Positions 27,053-35,455 of a stretch of DNA of 64,000 nt are shown piece after piece. The notes below the pieces were generated by a model that was given only the letters and a program-made list of their open reading frames with translations, was not told the origin of the DNA and did not search any database. Every line of letters starts with the position of its first letter. Within the stretch, counting starts at the first letter, position 1. The stretch comes from Prochlorococcus sp. AG-409-L21. GTDB taxonomy: Bacteria; Cyanobacteriota; Cyanobacteriia; PCC-6307; Cyanobiaceae. Position numbers and translations under genes: made by a program. The stretch spans positions 19,795 to 83,794 of the forward strand of contig QCKH01000004.1 in NCBI GenBank assembly GCA_003215475.1. The letters are read 5' to 3'.

Positions 27053-27556
27053 ATGGGAGAAAGTATAATACTAAAAAATTATTGTCTAATAGGTTTAGAT
27101 GAAATAACAGAAATCCAACAAGATTTAGAATATATATCGGAGAGTGTAGTTAATTATGCCACAGGTGATAGTTTAATTATTGCAACATTTAAATCTTCTT
27201 TAAACATCATAGAGTTGGAAGATTTTTTAAATACACACCAAAGAGCTTATATTGTGTTTGAAATGTTACCCGCCACATATTCAGCTAATTTAATGTTAGA
27301 AAAGTTTCAAAAGGCGTTATTTGGTGGTAAAATAGATAATACTGAATTCTTACCTTTATTTCAGGTAAGAAATAATATGGAAGGTGTTTTAGGACAAATG
27401 TTAGAGGAGGAACGTTTTGATAAAAGAAATATACAAGACATCCAACCCATAAAACCTACGATGGATGAATTATTAGACAAAATTGGGAAGGTAGGTTTAG
27501 AAAATTTAAGTAGAATAGAAAAAGAATATTTAAAAGAATACTCAAATCAACAATAA
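27053..27556 (+). CDS. Unknown protein upstream of sigma factor
   Basis: A 167-aa soluble protein. The C-terminal 35 residues ('TMDELLDKIGKVGLENLSRI', then 'EKEYLKEYS') match a short helical motif common at the end of Bacteroidetes proteins, where it reads roughly 'LDKIxxxGxxSLxxxEKxxL'. The N-terminal part is beta-alpha ('SLIIATFKSSLNIIELEDFL') without known motifs. It is 10 bases upstream of the RpoD-like sigma gene and probably co-transcribed, so it might modulate sigma or polymerase. That is speculative. It looks host-derived. Confidence 0.5.
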   Translation: MGESIILKNYCLIGLDEITEIQQDLEYISESVVNYATGDSLIIATFKSSLNIIELEDFLNTHQRAYIVFEMLPATYSANLMLEKFQKALFGGKIDNTEFLPLFQVRNNMEGVLGQMLEEERFDKRNIQDIQPIKPTMDELLDKIGKVGLENLSRIEKEYLKEYSNQQ

Positions 27557-27566
27557 AAAAAACAAC

Positions 27567-28400
27567 ATGAATAAGAAATTTATAAATACTAAAGAAGATT
27601 CTATGTCCATTTACTTAAAGGATGTAAGAAAAAGTGAACAAATAACACCACAACAAGAAGTAGAAATCGCTAAAAGAATATCAGAAGGGGATGAGAGTGC
27701 AATTGAAGAATTGGTTATGGCTAATTTAAGATTCGTTATAGCAATAGCAAAAGATTATCAAAATCAAGGGTTACCATTGGCAGATTTAATATCTGAAGGT
27801 AACTATGGGTTGATTACTGCAGCTAAGAGATTTGACTATACTAAAGGTTTTAAATTCATTTCTTATGCGGTTTGGTGGATAAAACAATCTATTTTACAAT
27901 CATTAAATGATAATTCTAGGATGGTTAGAATACCGGCTAATATGATTAATAAACTATCTAAAATAAAAAAAGAAATTGAGGCATTTGAGAAGGAATTTCA
28001 GAGACCACCTTCTCCCAATGAAGTAGAGTATATTTCTATACCCACATGTAGTTCTTTGAATAACACAATAAATGAAGATGGTGATGAATTAGGTTCACTA
28101 ATTAGAGATAACACCTTTGCTAGTCCTGATAAAGTGATTGACCCAAACGACACTTTAAACGGACAGTTAATGAATGTAATGTCTATATTAAGTTATAGAG
28201 AAAGAGAAATAATTAATTGTTATTTTGGTATATTTGGTAGTCCTATGACATTAGAAGCTATAGGCGAAGAATTAGAATTAACTAAAGAGAGAATTAGACA
28301 GATTAAAGAATCTGCAATTAGAAAAATAAGGCATAATGTGGGAGATTTATTAGATTATGTTTTAGAAGAAGAACAAGAAAGTGGTATAAAAATCACTTAA
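27567..28400 (+). CDS. RpoD-like sigma-70 factor, phage encoded
   Basis: A 277-aa group 1/2-type sigma factor. Region 1.2 is 'SIYLKDVRKSEQITPQQEVE', region 2 spans roughly residues 53-112 ('NLRFVIAIAKDYQNQGLPLA', 'FKFISYAVWWIKQSILQSL') and region 3 roughly 115-150. Region 4 spans roughly 205-268 and includes the recognition helix 'TKERIRQIKESAIRKIR'. It resembles the short RpoD of Bacteroidetes but has a diverged region 3 and 3-4 linker, so its -10/-35 preference may differ. Such a protein could replace host RpoD on the core enzyme, or read a late promoter. A strong terminator follows. Confidence 0.88.
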   Translation: MNKKFINTKEDSMSIYLKDVRKSEQITPQQEVEIAKRISEGDESAIEELVMANLRFVIAIAKDYQNQGLPLADLISEGNYGLITAAKRFDYTKGFKFISYAVWWIKQSILQSLNDNSRMVRIPANMINKLSKIKKEIEAFEKEFQRPPSPNEVEYISIPTCSSLNNTINEDGDELGSLIRDNTFASPDKVIDPNDTLNGQLMNVMSILSYREREIINCYFGIFGSPMTLEAIGEELELTKERIRQIKESAIRKIRHNVGDLLDYVLEEEQESGIKIT

Positions 28401-28421
28401 TATTAGAAAAAAAATACATTT

Positions 28422-28447
28422 AAGGGGGTTTTTACCCCCTTTTTTTA
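28422..28447 (+). terminator. Rho-independent terminator after sigma factor
   Basis: AAGGGGGT and ACCCCCTT form an 8-bp stem with a 4-base loop, followed by a run of T (28440-28446). Confidence 0.85.
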
Positions 28448-28486
28448 TACACTTTTTTGTGTTTTGGTATTATTTATTATTAACGA

Positions 28487-28494
28487 TATTTATA
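28487..28494 (+). promoter_or_regulatory. TATTTATA motif, candidate late promoter
   Basis: TATTTATA 27 bases before the ATG of the first membrane/lysis-region gene, just downstream of a terminator, where a new promoter is required. Confidence 0.45.
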
Positions 28495-28521
28495 TAATAT
28501 AAAAGTTAAAAAAAATAAGTT

Positions 28522-28824
28522 ATGAATCAAATATTAAATTTTATTGACAAATGGGGTGTAAGAATTACCTTTTTATTAACATTAGTAATATTCTTAAAGA
28601 CTTGTGGTACTAACACTAAAATAGAAAAGGTGCAAAAACAAGTTACCCAACAAACTAATAAATTAGATAGTACAATAGTGGAGATTAATAATAAAACTAT
28701 TACTACTGAGGAATTAATTACACTAATTAAAGAAACCCCAAATTGGAAAACTTTAGAATTAGAAGAGTTATCAGATAAAAATAGAATTCCTATTAATAAA
28801 TTAAAAAACGATAACGAAAAGTAA
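28522..28824 (+). CDS. Small single-span membrane protein
   Basis: A 100-aa protein with one transmembrane segment near residues 12-27 ('VRITFLLTLVIFLKTCG') and a soluble helical, Thr/Lys/Glu-rich C-terminus that may form a coiled coil. It is first in the run of membrane and lysis genes after a terminator. It could be a holin-associated or structural membrane protein, but a one-span topology with a long soluble tail is not diagnostic. Confidence 0.55.
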   Translation: MNQILNFIDKWGVRITFLLTLVIFLKTCGTNTKIEKVQKQVTQQTNKLDSTIVEINNKTITTEELITLIKETPNWKTLELEELSDKNRIPINKLKNDNEK

Positions 28825-28836
28825 AATAAATCTATT

Positions 28837-29739
28837 ATGGGACTAATTGGAAGTTGGATTAAAAACAATCCTATACGTACACTGTTTTTGATACCGATTA
28901 TACTTGTTGCTGCGATTTCAATATCGCATGTTGTGACATGGTATAGTATCGCAAACCCAATTAATTGGGCAATTTATCTATCAATTGCAATTGAAGTCGG
29001 TGCGATGACGGCATTAGTTGCTGCAACAAATAGAGTGAAAGGTGGTGTTTGGTTTATGTTTGGATTAGTCACATTTATCCAAATGGTGGGAAATATATAT
29101 TTTTCTTTTAAGGAAATTGATGAAACTGGGGAGTTATGGTACTCGTGGATAGAATTAACTACACCTGTATGGGAAATGATGGGTACAGAATTAACTGATA
29201 CAGTATCTCTTAAACGGTGGTTAGCATTTTTAGAAGGTGGTTTATTACCTATAATTTCACTAACTTCTTTACATTTTTTCGTTAAATATAATAAAGTAGA
29301 AGATGAAGAAAAAGAAGAAAATCAAGAAATAGATATGGATAAAATGAGGCAAGAAATAAAAGAAGAATTATTAGTTGAACTTTTACGAAAAGAAACTGCA
29401 ATTAAAGAAGAAACTAATGAAGAAGAATCTACTACAACACCAACAGAAGTTGAAGTGGATGAAACTGATTATTTATTATCCTCCGAAGCCAATAAAACTA
29501 ATTTGGAAGAATCTATTGAACAAGCCGAAGAAATAAAAGATTTGTATGGCGAAAATAAAAGTGAAGGAGAAATTGTAGAAGAAGAGATTTTAAAAAAAGC
29601 ATTAGATGAGTATAATGAAAAAAAAAGTGGTGAAACTAAAACAACAGTAGTTAAAAATTCGCCAACTGTAATACAAACACAAACCGGTAAAGTTAAATTT
29701 AAAAAAGCAATTTCTAAAAATATACAAAGAATAGATTAA
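28837..29739 (+). CDS. Multi-span membrane protein with acidic tail
   Basis: A 300-aa protein. Four hydrophobic segments lie in the first 150 residues ('TLFLIPIILVAAISISHVV', 'WAIYLSIAIEVGAMTALV', 'VWFMFGLVTFIQMVGNIYF', 'LEGGLLPIISLTSLHFF'). They are followed by a long Glu/Lys-rich cytoplasmic tail with coiled-coil character and a basic end. Its stop overlaps the amidase ATG by one base (TAATG), a tight coupling that suggests a lysis or cell-envelope role. It is larger than typical holins. Function unknown. Confidence 0.6.
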   Translation: MGLIGSWIKNNPIRTLFLIPIILVAAISISHVVTWYSIANPINWAIYLSIAIEVGAMTALVAATNRVKGGVWFMFGLVTFIQMVGNIYFSFKEIDETGELWYSWIELTTPVWEMMGTELTDTVSLKRWLAFLEGGLLPIISLTSLHFFVKYNKVEDEEKEENQEIDMDKMRQEIKEELLVELLRKETAIKEETNEEESTTTPTEVEVDETDYLLSSEANKTNLEESIEQAEEIKDLYGENKSEGEIVEEEILKKALDEYNEKKSGETKTTVVKNSPTVIQTQTGKVKFKKAISKNIQRID

Positions 29740-30347
29740 TGGTTATAGATGAAAATACATATAAATTAAAGGAGGACAATTTTTATAATAAATCTTTTGA
29801 TAAAAATCAAATTGTTATTGGAAATTCTTTTTCTCATAGTTTAAATCATTTCACTGGTTGGTTAAATAGATTAGATGGGGAATATAAAGAAACTGCACAT
29901 TATACAATTACTAGAAAAGGAGAAATATATCAACATTTCGATACTAATAATTACTCTAATTTTGTAAATGAAAAAAGGGTTGATAAAAAAATTATTTCTA
30001 TAGTATTAGAGAATTTAGGGTGGTTAAAAAAAGATTTGAAGGCAGACAAGTACATTGACTGGGTAGGTAATATTTATAAAAGAAGGGTTAAAGTTTTAGA
30101 AAAGAGATGGAGAGGACAACAATATTGGGATCCATATACACCAAAACAATTTAATACTACAGTTAAGTTAGTTAAGTTTTTGTGTAATAAATACGATATT
30201 GATAATAAATGTGTAGGGCATAATACATTTATTAAAGATATTGAGGATTTTAAAGGAGTTGTTTATCGAAGTAATTATTATAAAGATAATACAGATGTTA
30301 ATCCTTCTTGGAATTTTTATAAATTTAAAGAAAAAATAGAAAAATAA
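29739..30347 (+). CDS. N-acetylmuramoyl-L-alanine amidase (Amidase_2), probable endolysin
   Basis: A 202-aa protein with the zinc amidase/PGRP pattern: 'SLNHFTGW' near residue 35, 'AHYTITRKGEIYQHFD' near 54, 'ISIVLENLGW' near 88, 'YTPKQFNTTVKLVKFLCNKY' near 130 and 'CVGHNTF' near 161. The His residues are the expected zinc ligands. It cleaves the amide bond between N-acetylmuramic acid and the stem peptide and is the best endolysin candidate. It lacks a signal peptide, so it would need a holin. It overlaps both neighbours by one base. Confidence 0.8.
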   Translation: MVIDENTYKLKEDNFYNKSFDKNQIVIGNSFSHSLNHFTGWLNRLDGEYKETAHYTITRKGEIYQHFDTNNYSNFVNEKRVDKKIISIVLENLGWLKKDLKADKYIDWVGNIYKRRVKVLEKRWRGQQYWDPYTPKQFNTTVKLVKFLCNKYDIDNKCVGHNTFIKDIEDFKGVVYRSNYYKDNTDVNPSWNFYKFKEKIEK

Positions 30348-31744
30348 TGAAAAAACAACTAAAAGAGGAACTTAAAAGATTTAATCAGATATTAAATTAT
30401 GAATTATCGGGTAATAATTTAATAAGGGAATCTGTTAGTGTGTTTAGCGACGCAATAATTAATAAATTAACACCCTCTTTACCCCTTAATTCTGAAAGTG
30501 ATGATGTAGAATCAATTACCCTTTTACAAAAAACTTTAGTAGATTTAGGTAAATTAAATAAAAATTATGGAATTGATGGGGACGGGGTTGACGGTGATTT
30601 TGGTGGTGACACTAAAAAGGCATTATATAAAACAATAAAAAGTGAACAATTGAATGATATTAACATAGATGAGTTTGAAACGGTATTAGATGATAATTCG
30701 GACAAAATAGTTAATACGTTAGATAATCATGCAGATTTCTTTAAAAGATATGTGAAACAAGGTGGTGTTAGTAAAGATAAATTTAAGAAATGTAAATCTA
30801 TAACGTCATACAAAGATTTAGATTTTGTCCCTAAAAAAAATATGTGCCATACGAGAACAACTATTGCAGAAACACTTAACGAGGTGTTTCCTAAAGAATC
30901 ACCAATTAATAAGGCAGCCATTTTATCCGTTATGATAAAAGAACAGGGTAGGGGTAATAAGATTTGTGCACCAAACAATAATTATGCAGGTATACAAACC
31001 GATGCTGGAAGATGGGGAGATTTAGACGATAAAATAGATGCACAATTTTGTGCTAAAGACGCAGAAAGAGTCAGATCTTTTGCTTCATTTACTAGTTTAA
31101 GTAATGGTTTATCATTCATAAAAAAATCATTTGATAGAAAAAATTGGTTTGTTAAACTTTTAGTAGATAGTGATGATGAAAATGTAGAAACGGAAGAAGT
31201 AGATATAGAAAAAATTTCTAAAAATCATGCAATTATTTGGCAAACTAAATGGAATTTGAGTTTAAATAAAGAAGAATTTAATAGGTTTAAAAAATATGGA
31301 TACAATCCTTATATGAAAAATAAATCCTTTGCAGATAAAAAAGGGATATATAAAAAATCTGTTAATGACTTAACTACAGAAGAAAAAAAACAACACGACA
31401 AAAAAGATAAATTTTACAGAAGTCCTGAAAAAATACAAAAAAGTTTAGACTCAGTAAGTAACCACTTTATGACTGCATATAATATATTTAAAGAATTGGG
31501 GGGTGAAGAACCTATAATTACACAACCCGGAATTGATGATGAAATAGATATGGTAGTTGACTTACCACAAGTAACTATAACAACATCTAAAAATAGAGGT
31601 GGTGGTGGAACAATGTGGTTTGACCCAGATGACTTCAAATCAAAGAAAGATACTATAATACCAAATATTTATGGTAGAGAGATAGATATAAAAAAGGGAG
31701 ATATAGTTCCCGATCATTTAAGAAATGATGATGACGATTTTTAA
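30347..31744 (+). CDS. Peptidoglycan-binding, glucosaminidase-like protein
   Basis: A 465-aa protein. The N-terminus has 'NNLIRESVSVFSD', similar to the tag-like motifs of neighbours. Around residues 60-100 lies a peptidoglycan-binding-like repeat ('YGIDGDGVDGDFGGDTKKAL'). Residues about 170-270 ('KAAILSVMIKEQGRGNKICA', 'NNYAGIQTDAGRWGD', 'RSFASFTSLSNGLSFIKKS') resemble glucosaminidase/lysozyme-like domains of phage tail or lysis enzymes. The C-terminal third contains a Gly-rich turn and an acidic tail (NDDDDF). It may be a virion-associated wall hydrolase rather than the main endolysin. Its stop is 13 bases before the next gene. Confidence 0.6.
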   Translation: MKKQLKEELKRFNQILNYELSGNNLIRESVSVFSDAIINKLTPSLPLNSESDDVESITLLQKTLVDLGKLNKNYGIDGDGVDGDFGGDTKKALYKTIKSEQLNDINIDEFETVLDDNSDKIVNTLDNHADFFKRYVKQGGVSKDKFKKCKSITSYKDLDFVPKKNMCHTRTTIAETLNEVFPKESPINKAAILSVMIKEQGRGNKICAPNNNYAGIQTDAGRWGDLDDKIDAQFCAKDAERVRSFASFTSLSNGLSFIKKSFDRKNWFVKLLVDSDDENVETEEVDIEKISKNHAIIWQTKWNLSLNKEEFNRFKKYGYNPYMKNKSFADKKGIYKKSVNDLTTEEKKQHDKKDKFYRSPEKIQKSLDSVSNHFMTAYNIFKELGGEEPIITQPGIDDEIDMVVDLPQVTITTSKNRGGGGTMWFDPDDFKSKKDTIIPNIYGREIDIKKGDIVPDHLRNDDDDF

Positions 31745-31757
31745 AAAATAAAAAGAT

Positions 31758-32294
31758 ATGAACCAACATGATGAAACAAGAAAAATATTAGAATTAATTA
31801 GAGAAAGTGGTAGAAAAGTATCTCCCACTAAAAAATTAATTAATGAGCAAGACATAAGCGCCCAAAAACAAGATGAAAATGCGTTAGACCCTACAGAAAT
31901 TAGAGAACAAGAAAGGTTATTTAGGGATACTGTAACACAAAGAGTTAAATTTAATCAATTAAAATTATATCCTAAGGCTCAGAATGTAGAATGGAGTGGT
32001 AAGTTTACGGATAATGAAATTGAATGGTTTTATTCGTTAGATGATTCACAAGGGGTTTATATTACAACTGACTTATTACAACTTAGGGAGGATACAATGA
32101 AATTACTTCAAAAGTTAATAGGTTATTATAAAACATGGTCAGAAGATTGGGCAAAAAGAATTGCAGAAGAATATGAGAATGATTTGGTAGACGAAGAAAA
32201 TGCTGAAGAAGGACCAGAAAGTTTAGAATCACCAGGATTTGGGGAAGAAGGAGGAGGTGAAACTATGCCACAAACCCCAACTACCGATGCTTAA
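31758..32294 (+). CDS. Unknown protein with N-terminal 'LINEQ' motif
   Basis: A 178-aa acidic protein. The first 35 residues are basic/helical and end 'SPTKKLINEQDIS'. This element recurs in different forms near the start of several genes here and might be a processing or targeting tag. The middle ('LKLYPKAQNVEWSGKFTDNE', 'MKLLQKLIGYYKTWSEDWAK') is mostly helical, and the end is Gly/Glu-rich. No family recognised. Translation probably continues into the next gene, whose ATG overlaps this stop. Confidence 0.5.
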   Translation: MNQHDETRKILELIRESGRKVSPTKKLINEQDISAQKQDENALDPTEIREQERLFRDTVTQRVKFNQLKLYPKAQNVEWSGKFTDNEIEWFYSLDDSQGVYITTDLLQLREDTMKLLQKLIGYYKTWSEDWAKRIAEEYENDLVDEENAEEGPESLESPGFGEEGGGETMPQTPTTDA

Positions 32295-32667
32295 AATTAA
32301 TATAGACTTAAAGGCAATCTTAATATTATCACTAGCCGTTGCACTGGTTTTAAGTTTAGTGTTTAGACCTAGTGTGCCTATAGAAGAATATGAGAAGGAG
32401 ATTGAAATTTTAAAAAGACAAAATCAAGAGTTGATGATGTCTAATGATAGTATTACTAAAGCAAATAATAAATTACAGAAAGAAATTGAAGTAATATTAT
32501 ATGCTATTGATAGTACTAAATCAGTTTTAGCTGCAACTGAACATAAATTAGAAGAATTAGAAAAAAGAAGAAATGAAGTATCTAATATCGTTGATAATAT
32601 GGATAGCGATGACGTTACCAATACTATCTCAGACTATCTCAAAAGGAGAGGTCAAAACAATCGTTGA
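32287..32667 (+). CDS. Inner-membrane spanin-like protein
   Basis: I start at ATG 32287 (MLKINIDLKAILILSLAVAL) because the track start (32239) overlaps the previous gene by 56 bases and adds a non-membrane leader. The 126-aa product has one N-terminal transmembrane segment (residues 9-24) and then a long coiled coil ('KEIEILKRQNQELMMSNDSI', '...LEELEKRRNEVS'). This is the topology of i-spanins, which link the inner membrane to an outer-membrane partner during lysis. The next gene begins inside it in another frame, as is typical of spanin pairs. Confidence 0.55.
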   Translation: MLKINIDLKAILILSLAVALVLSLVFRPSVPIEEYEKEIEILKRQNQELMMSNDSITKANNKLQKEIEVILYAIDSTKSVLAATEHKLEELEKRRNEVSNIVDNMDSDDVTNTISDYLKRRGQNNR

Positions 32668-33031
32668 TGATAGTGGTGACACATTAGTTATTATGAACTT
32701 AGAAGACGCTAAGGTAATTCTTAATGATCTTTTAGAATATGAAATTGCAGATAGTTTATTAACTGTATATAAAGAAAAAGATTCTTTAAATACTGAAACA
32801 ATTACACTACAGAAGGAAGTCATATTTAAATTAATGGAAAAATCCGATAACCAAGCAGAGCAAATAAAAAACTTTCAACAGTTATTAGATAATAAAGATG
32901 AAGAGTTAGGACATAAAGATGATACTTTAAAACAGTATAAAAAAGAACTAAGAAAACAAAAATTTCTAAAATTTTTAGGTTTTGGTGGATCAGTAATTTT
33001 ACCTATTATCGCAATATTAATTTTAGTCTGA
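32573..33031 (+). CDS. Exported coiled-coil protein with C-terminal anchor, lysis candidate
   Basis: A 152-aa protein with a clear Sec signal ('MKYLISLIIWIAMTLPILSQ', no lipobox Cys), a central coiled coil ('LQKEVIFKLMEKSDNQ', 'LDNKDEELGHKDDTLKQYKK') and a C-terminal transmembrane segment ('FGGSVILPIIAILILV'). It starts inside the preceding spanin-like gene and overlaps it by 95 bases in a different frame. The overlap and membrane topology suggest a two-gene envelope-disruption module, perhaps a unimolecular-spanin variant with a C-terminal anchor. The missing lipobox argues against a standard outer-membrane spanin. Confidence 0.55.
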   Translation: MKYLISLIIWIAMTLPILSQTISKGEVKTIVDDSGDTLVIMNLEDAKVILNDLLEYEIADSLLTVYKEKDSLNTETITLQKEVIFKLMEKSDNQAEQIKNFQQLLDNKDEELGHKDDTLKQYKKELRKQKFLKFLGFGGSVILPIIAILILV

Positions 33032-33050
33032 TTTTTTTAATAAATTTTAA

Positions 33051-33058
33051 TATTTATA
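33051..33058 (+). promoter_or_regulatory. TATTTATA motif, candidate late promoter
   Basis: TATTTATA 18 bases before the GTG start at 33077, in one of the few gaps of this tightly packed region. Confidence 0.4.
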
Positions 33059-33076
33059 AATAAACATTATCTCATT

Positions 33077-33337
33077 GTGGAAGATAGAGAATTAAAACAT
33101 ATTATTAGGGAAGCATTAACTAAAACGGATGAAAACAAAATTGGTGTTATGATTCGTAAAGAGATAAGAGATGCTTTTGGTAAAGATTTAGAAAAAAAAG
33201 TTACTGCTATTGTAGAAAAACAAATAAAAGGTACTAAATTTGAAAAAGAAGTGGTAAAAATAAGTAAAGATGTATTAGAACAACTTTATAGAGAATTATG
33301 GATGAGGAGAATGTTTTGGAAAAATGCAATTAAATAA
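33077..33337 (+). CDS. Small helical protein with 'IIREAL' start
   Basis: An 86-aa, highly charged, helical protein beginning (GTG start) 'MEDRELKHIIREALTK' and containing 'IRKEIRDAFGKDLEKKVTAI' and 'VLEQLYRELWMRRMFW'. The 'KHIIREAL' opening resembles the tag-like motifs of other proteins in this block. The pattern is familiar from T4-like phage genomes of environmental origin, but I cannot attach a function. The stop overlaps the next ATG (TAATG). Confidence 0.5.
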   Translation: MEDRELKHIIREALTKTDENKIGVMIRKEIRDAFGKDLEKKVTAIVEKQIKGTKFEKEVVKISKDVLEQLYRELWMRRMFWKNAIK

Positions 33338-34488
33338 TGGGAACTAGCGAAGCATACGAAAAATATAATAAGGTTAAAAAAGTAATAAAATCTTGTGAAA
33401 ATGAGGCACAATTAAATGTCGCAATAAGAATGTTTAATATATTATTAGAAAAATATGGTAAAGACATTCCTGACAATAATCTTCATATATTAAAAGAATT
33501 ATTAAGTCTTATGAGACTTAAATGTACAGGTGATGAAGAAATTAATGAAATATTTAATAGTGGTGAAGATTTTAGTAAACAATTAGGGTTAAGTCAAACA
33601 AGAGAGTTAAGAGATTTAGCACCTAAAATGTTAAAAGAAATTAATATAGGAACACAAATTGAACAAAACCATTTACCTTTAGAACAAGCTAAAGAGTTAG
33701 CTACACAAAATGTACAACAAATATCAGATTACTATACTAATCCAGATTATTGTATAATTGCGGTGGAGAGTAAATCAGGTAATAAAAAAACAGTTAGGGT
33801 TGAGAAAAAAGTATATGAAAAAAGCGAAGTAGAAAAAGATGTTTTAATTATGGATGATATGGAAATATTTCATGAAGATTTAGATACTAATGAAATTGCA
33901 AATAGATTAAGAGATCAGTTAAGACAACAACAGAGAAAAAAGTTTACTAAAAAAGAAATTTTTGATAAGATAAGGGAAAAACGTCAACAAGAACTAGAAA
34001 GAAGAAGGTCCGAAGATTTTATTGAAGATGAAGAACTAGAAGAAGCCACTGGTGCGTCTAGTGCAGGTGCGTTTGTAGGTCCATTAAATCAAGAACCAAT
34101 CACTAAAAGATTTGCTAAAAATGAAATACCGGTGACGAAAAATGGTATCACTAAACCTATAGGTAAAATGTATTCAATGGATATTTTAGAAGAAGATGAA
34201 GAAATAGAAGAAGCAGTAGATTATGGGGGTGCGGTAGGATCTTATGTTACACCAGCAATGTGGGCTAAAAACAAAAAGAATTGGAGGGGTGCACATAAAT
34301 TAGCATATCCGGGAGGTAAATTTGTTAATATTAAAAAGAAATGTAGTACTCACCCTTATTGTGATCAAGGTGCGGGTGGACCGAGTGGGTCTCCTATAAC
34401 ACTTTCTAACACATCGGATATGAAAATAGACAATGTATTTAATGAAAATAAAATAATTAAAAAAAGTAATTTAAAACTTAAAAAATAA
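33337..34488 (+). CDS. Unknown structural-type protein with repeated Gly/Tyr modules
   Basis: A 383-aa protein. Residues 1-220 are helical with a coiled coil ('RLRDQLRQQQRKKFTKKEIF', '...KRQQELERRR'). After an acidic linker come two similar short modules, 'EEATGASSAGAFVGPLNQ' (near 235) and 'EEAVDYGGAVGSYVTPAMW' (near 292). The C-terminal segment has 'AYPGGKFVNIKKKCSTHPYC'. The two modules share a 'GA-x-G-(A/S)-(F/Y)-V-x-P' core. Such modules suggest a linker or exposed loop of a virion or scaffold protein. Function unknown. Confidence 0.5.
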   Translation: MGTSEAYEKYNKVKKVIKSCENEAQLNVAIRMFNILLEKYGKDIPDNNLHILKELLSLMRLKCTGDEEINEIFNSGEDFSKQLGLSQTRELRDLAPKMLKEINIGTQIEQNHLPLEQAKELATQNVQQISDYYTNPDYCIIAVESKSGNKKTVRVEKKVYEKSEVEKDVLIMDDMEIFHEDLDTNEIANRLRDQLRQQQRKKFTKKEIFDKIREKRQQELERRRSEDFIEDEELEEATGASSAGAFVGPLNQEPITKRFAKNEIPVTKNGITKPIGKMYSMDILEEDEEIEEAVDYGGAVGSYVTPAMWAKNKKNWRGAHKLAYPGGKFVNIKKKCSTHPYCDQGAGGPSGSPITLSNTSDMKIDNVFNENKIIKKSNLKLKK

Positions 34489-34508
34489 GACATTATCTAA
34501 TTAATGTA

Positions 34509-34516
34509 TATTTATA
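34509..34516 (+). promoter_or_regulatory. TATTTATA motif, candidate late promoter
   Basis: TATTTATA 17 bases before the ATG at 34534 in a 45-base intergenic gap. Confidence 0.4.
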
Positions 34517-34533
34517 TATAAACAAACAATAAA

Positions 34534-35382
34534 ATGGAAAAGAAATTTTTAACTAAAAATACAAAAGTTACCATTAATGAAGAGGCGGCACCTAATGGAT
34601 TAAAAACTTATGAAAAAATCCATAAAGAAGATGCAACTATTAATAATGATGCATTAAAGGAGATTGGGAAGAAGTTAGAAGATTATTATGGTGATGAATT
34701 AAAAGAATTAGATCCGGTATTAAAGGTAGATAGAGAACAAGAATCAACTGGTGATGTAGATGTATATGATATTGAAGCATTAGGTACTGGAATGCAGGCA
34801 TTAAAATATGATGATGAAGGTAGTGAAGTATTTAAAAAGTTTATGAAAAGAATGGACGATTTAAATGATACCTCAGAATACGATAAAGAATTTGGTACTA
34901 AAGATGGTTTCGGTGCAACAGACAAAAAAGATGACACTTATGAGAAATTAGAGAAAGCATCTGATGAGTATAAAAAGAATAAATATGATGAACCTAACCC
35001 TGAAATTGCAACACGTAGAGTAAGAGTTCAAACAGAGTCAAAAAATGAAAAAATGAAAAGATTAAATTTTAAAAACGAATTTACTTCAATAGAAGAAGTT
35101 AAAGAATTAATACCTGAAAATTATAAGGTGGATGATCACACATTTTTAATGACAGATGGAAACCAAACATATAAATTTAGATGGGACGAATCTTTAAAAG
35201 AGGCAACAGTATTAAATTATAAAAACACTCAACAAATTAGTGAAAATGTTGATAAAATGAAAAAACTTTATGATTTTAAATATGGTGATGTAAACACTAA
35301 AACCAATGATTATACTGAAGAAACAAAAGTTTTTAAAAATTTAATGGAATCTATTAAAGATAAAGATTTATTATCTGAATAA
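34534..35382 (+). CDS. Acidic, helical unknown protein, scaffold-like
   Basis: A 282-aa highly charged protein rich in Asp, Glu and Lys and lacking hydrophobic segments. It begins 'KKFLTKNTKVTINEEAAPNG', again with the I-x-E-type motif near residue 15. The last 100 residues hold a small ordered unit ('NYKVDDHTFLMTDGNQTYKF', 'RWDESLKEATVLNYK'). Composition and motif would suit a prohead scaffold or internal protein, but the coat protein is outside this window and this cannot be tested here. It ends just before a terminator. Confidence 0.5.
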   Translation: MEKKFLTKNTKVTINEEAAPNGLKTYEKIHKEDATINNDALKEIGKKLEDYYGDELKELDPVLKVDREQESTGDVDVYDIEALGTGMQALKYDDEGSEVFKKFMKRMDDLNDTSEYDKEFGTKDGFGATDKKDDTYEKLEKASDEYKKNKYDEPNPEIATRRVRVQTESKNEKMKRLNFKNEFTSIEEVKELIPENYKVDDHTFLMTDGNQTYKFRWDESLKEATVLNYKNTQQISENVDKMKKLYDFKYGDVNTKTNDYTEETKVFKNLMESIKDKDLLSE

Positions 35383-35408
35383 ACCACAAATCTAAAACCA
35401 CATAATTA

Positions 35409-35431
35409 AACCTCCATTTGGGGGTTTTTTT
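35409..35431 (+). terminator. Rho-independent terminator
   Basis: AACCTCC and GGGGGTT form a 7-bp stem (one G-U pair) around a 4-base loop, followed by a T run. Confidence 0.75.
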
Positions 35432-35443
35432 ATGCCTTATATA

Positions 35444-35451
35444 TATTTATA
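35444..35451 (+). promoter_or_regulatory. TATTTATA motif, candidate late promoter
   Basis: TATTTATA 4 bases before the ATG at 35456, immediately after a terminator, so a promoter is expected here. Confidence 0.5.
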
Positions 35452-35455
35452 AGTA

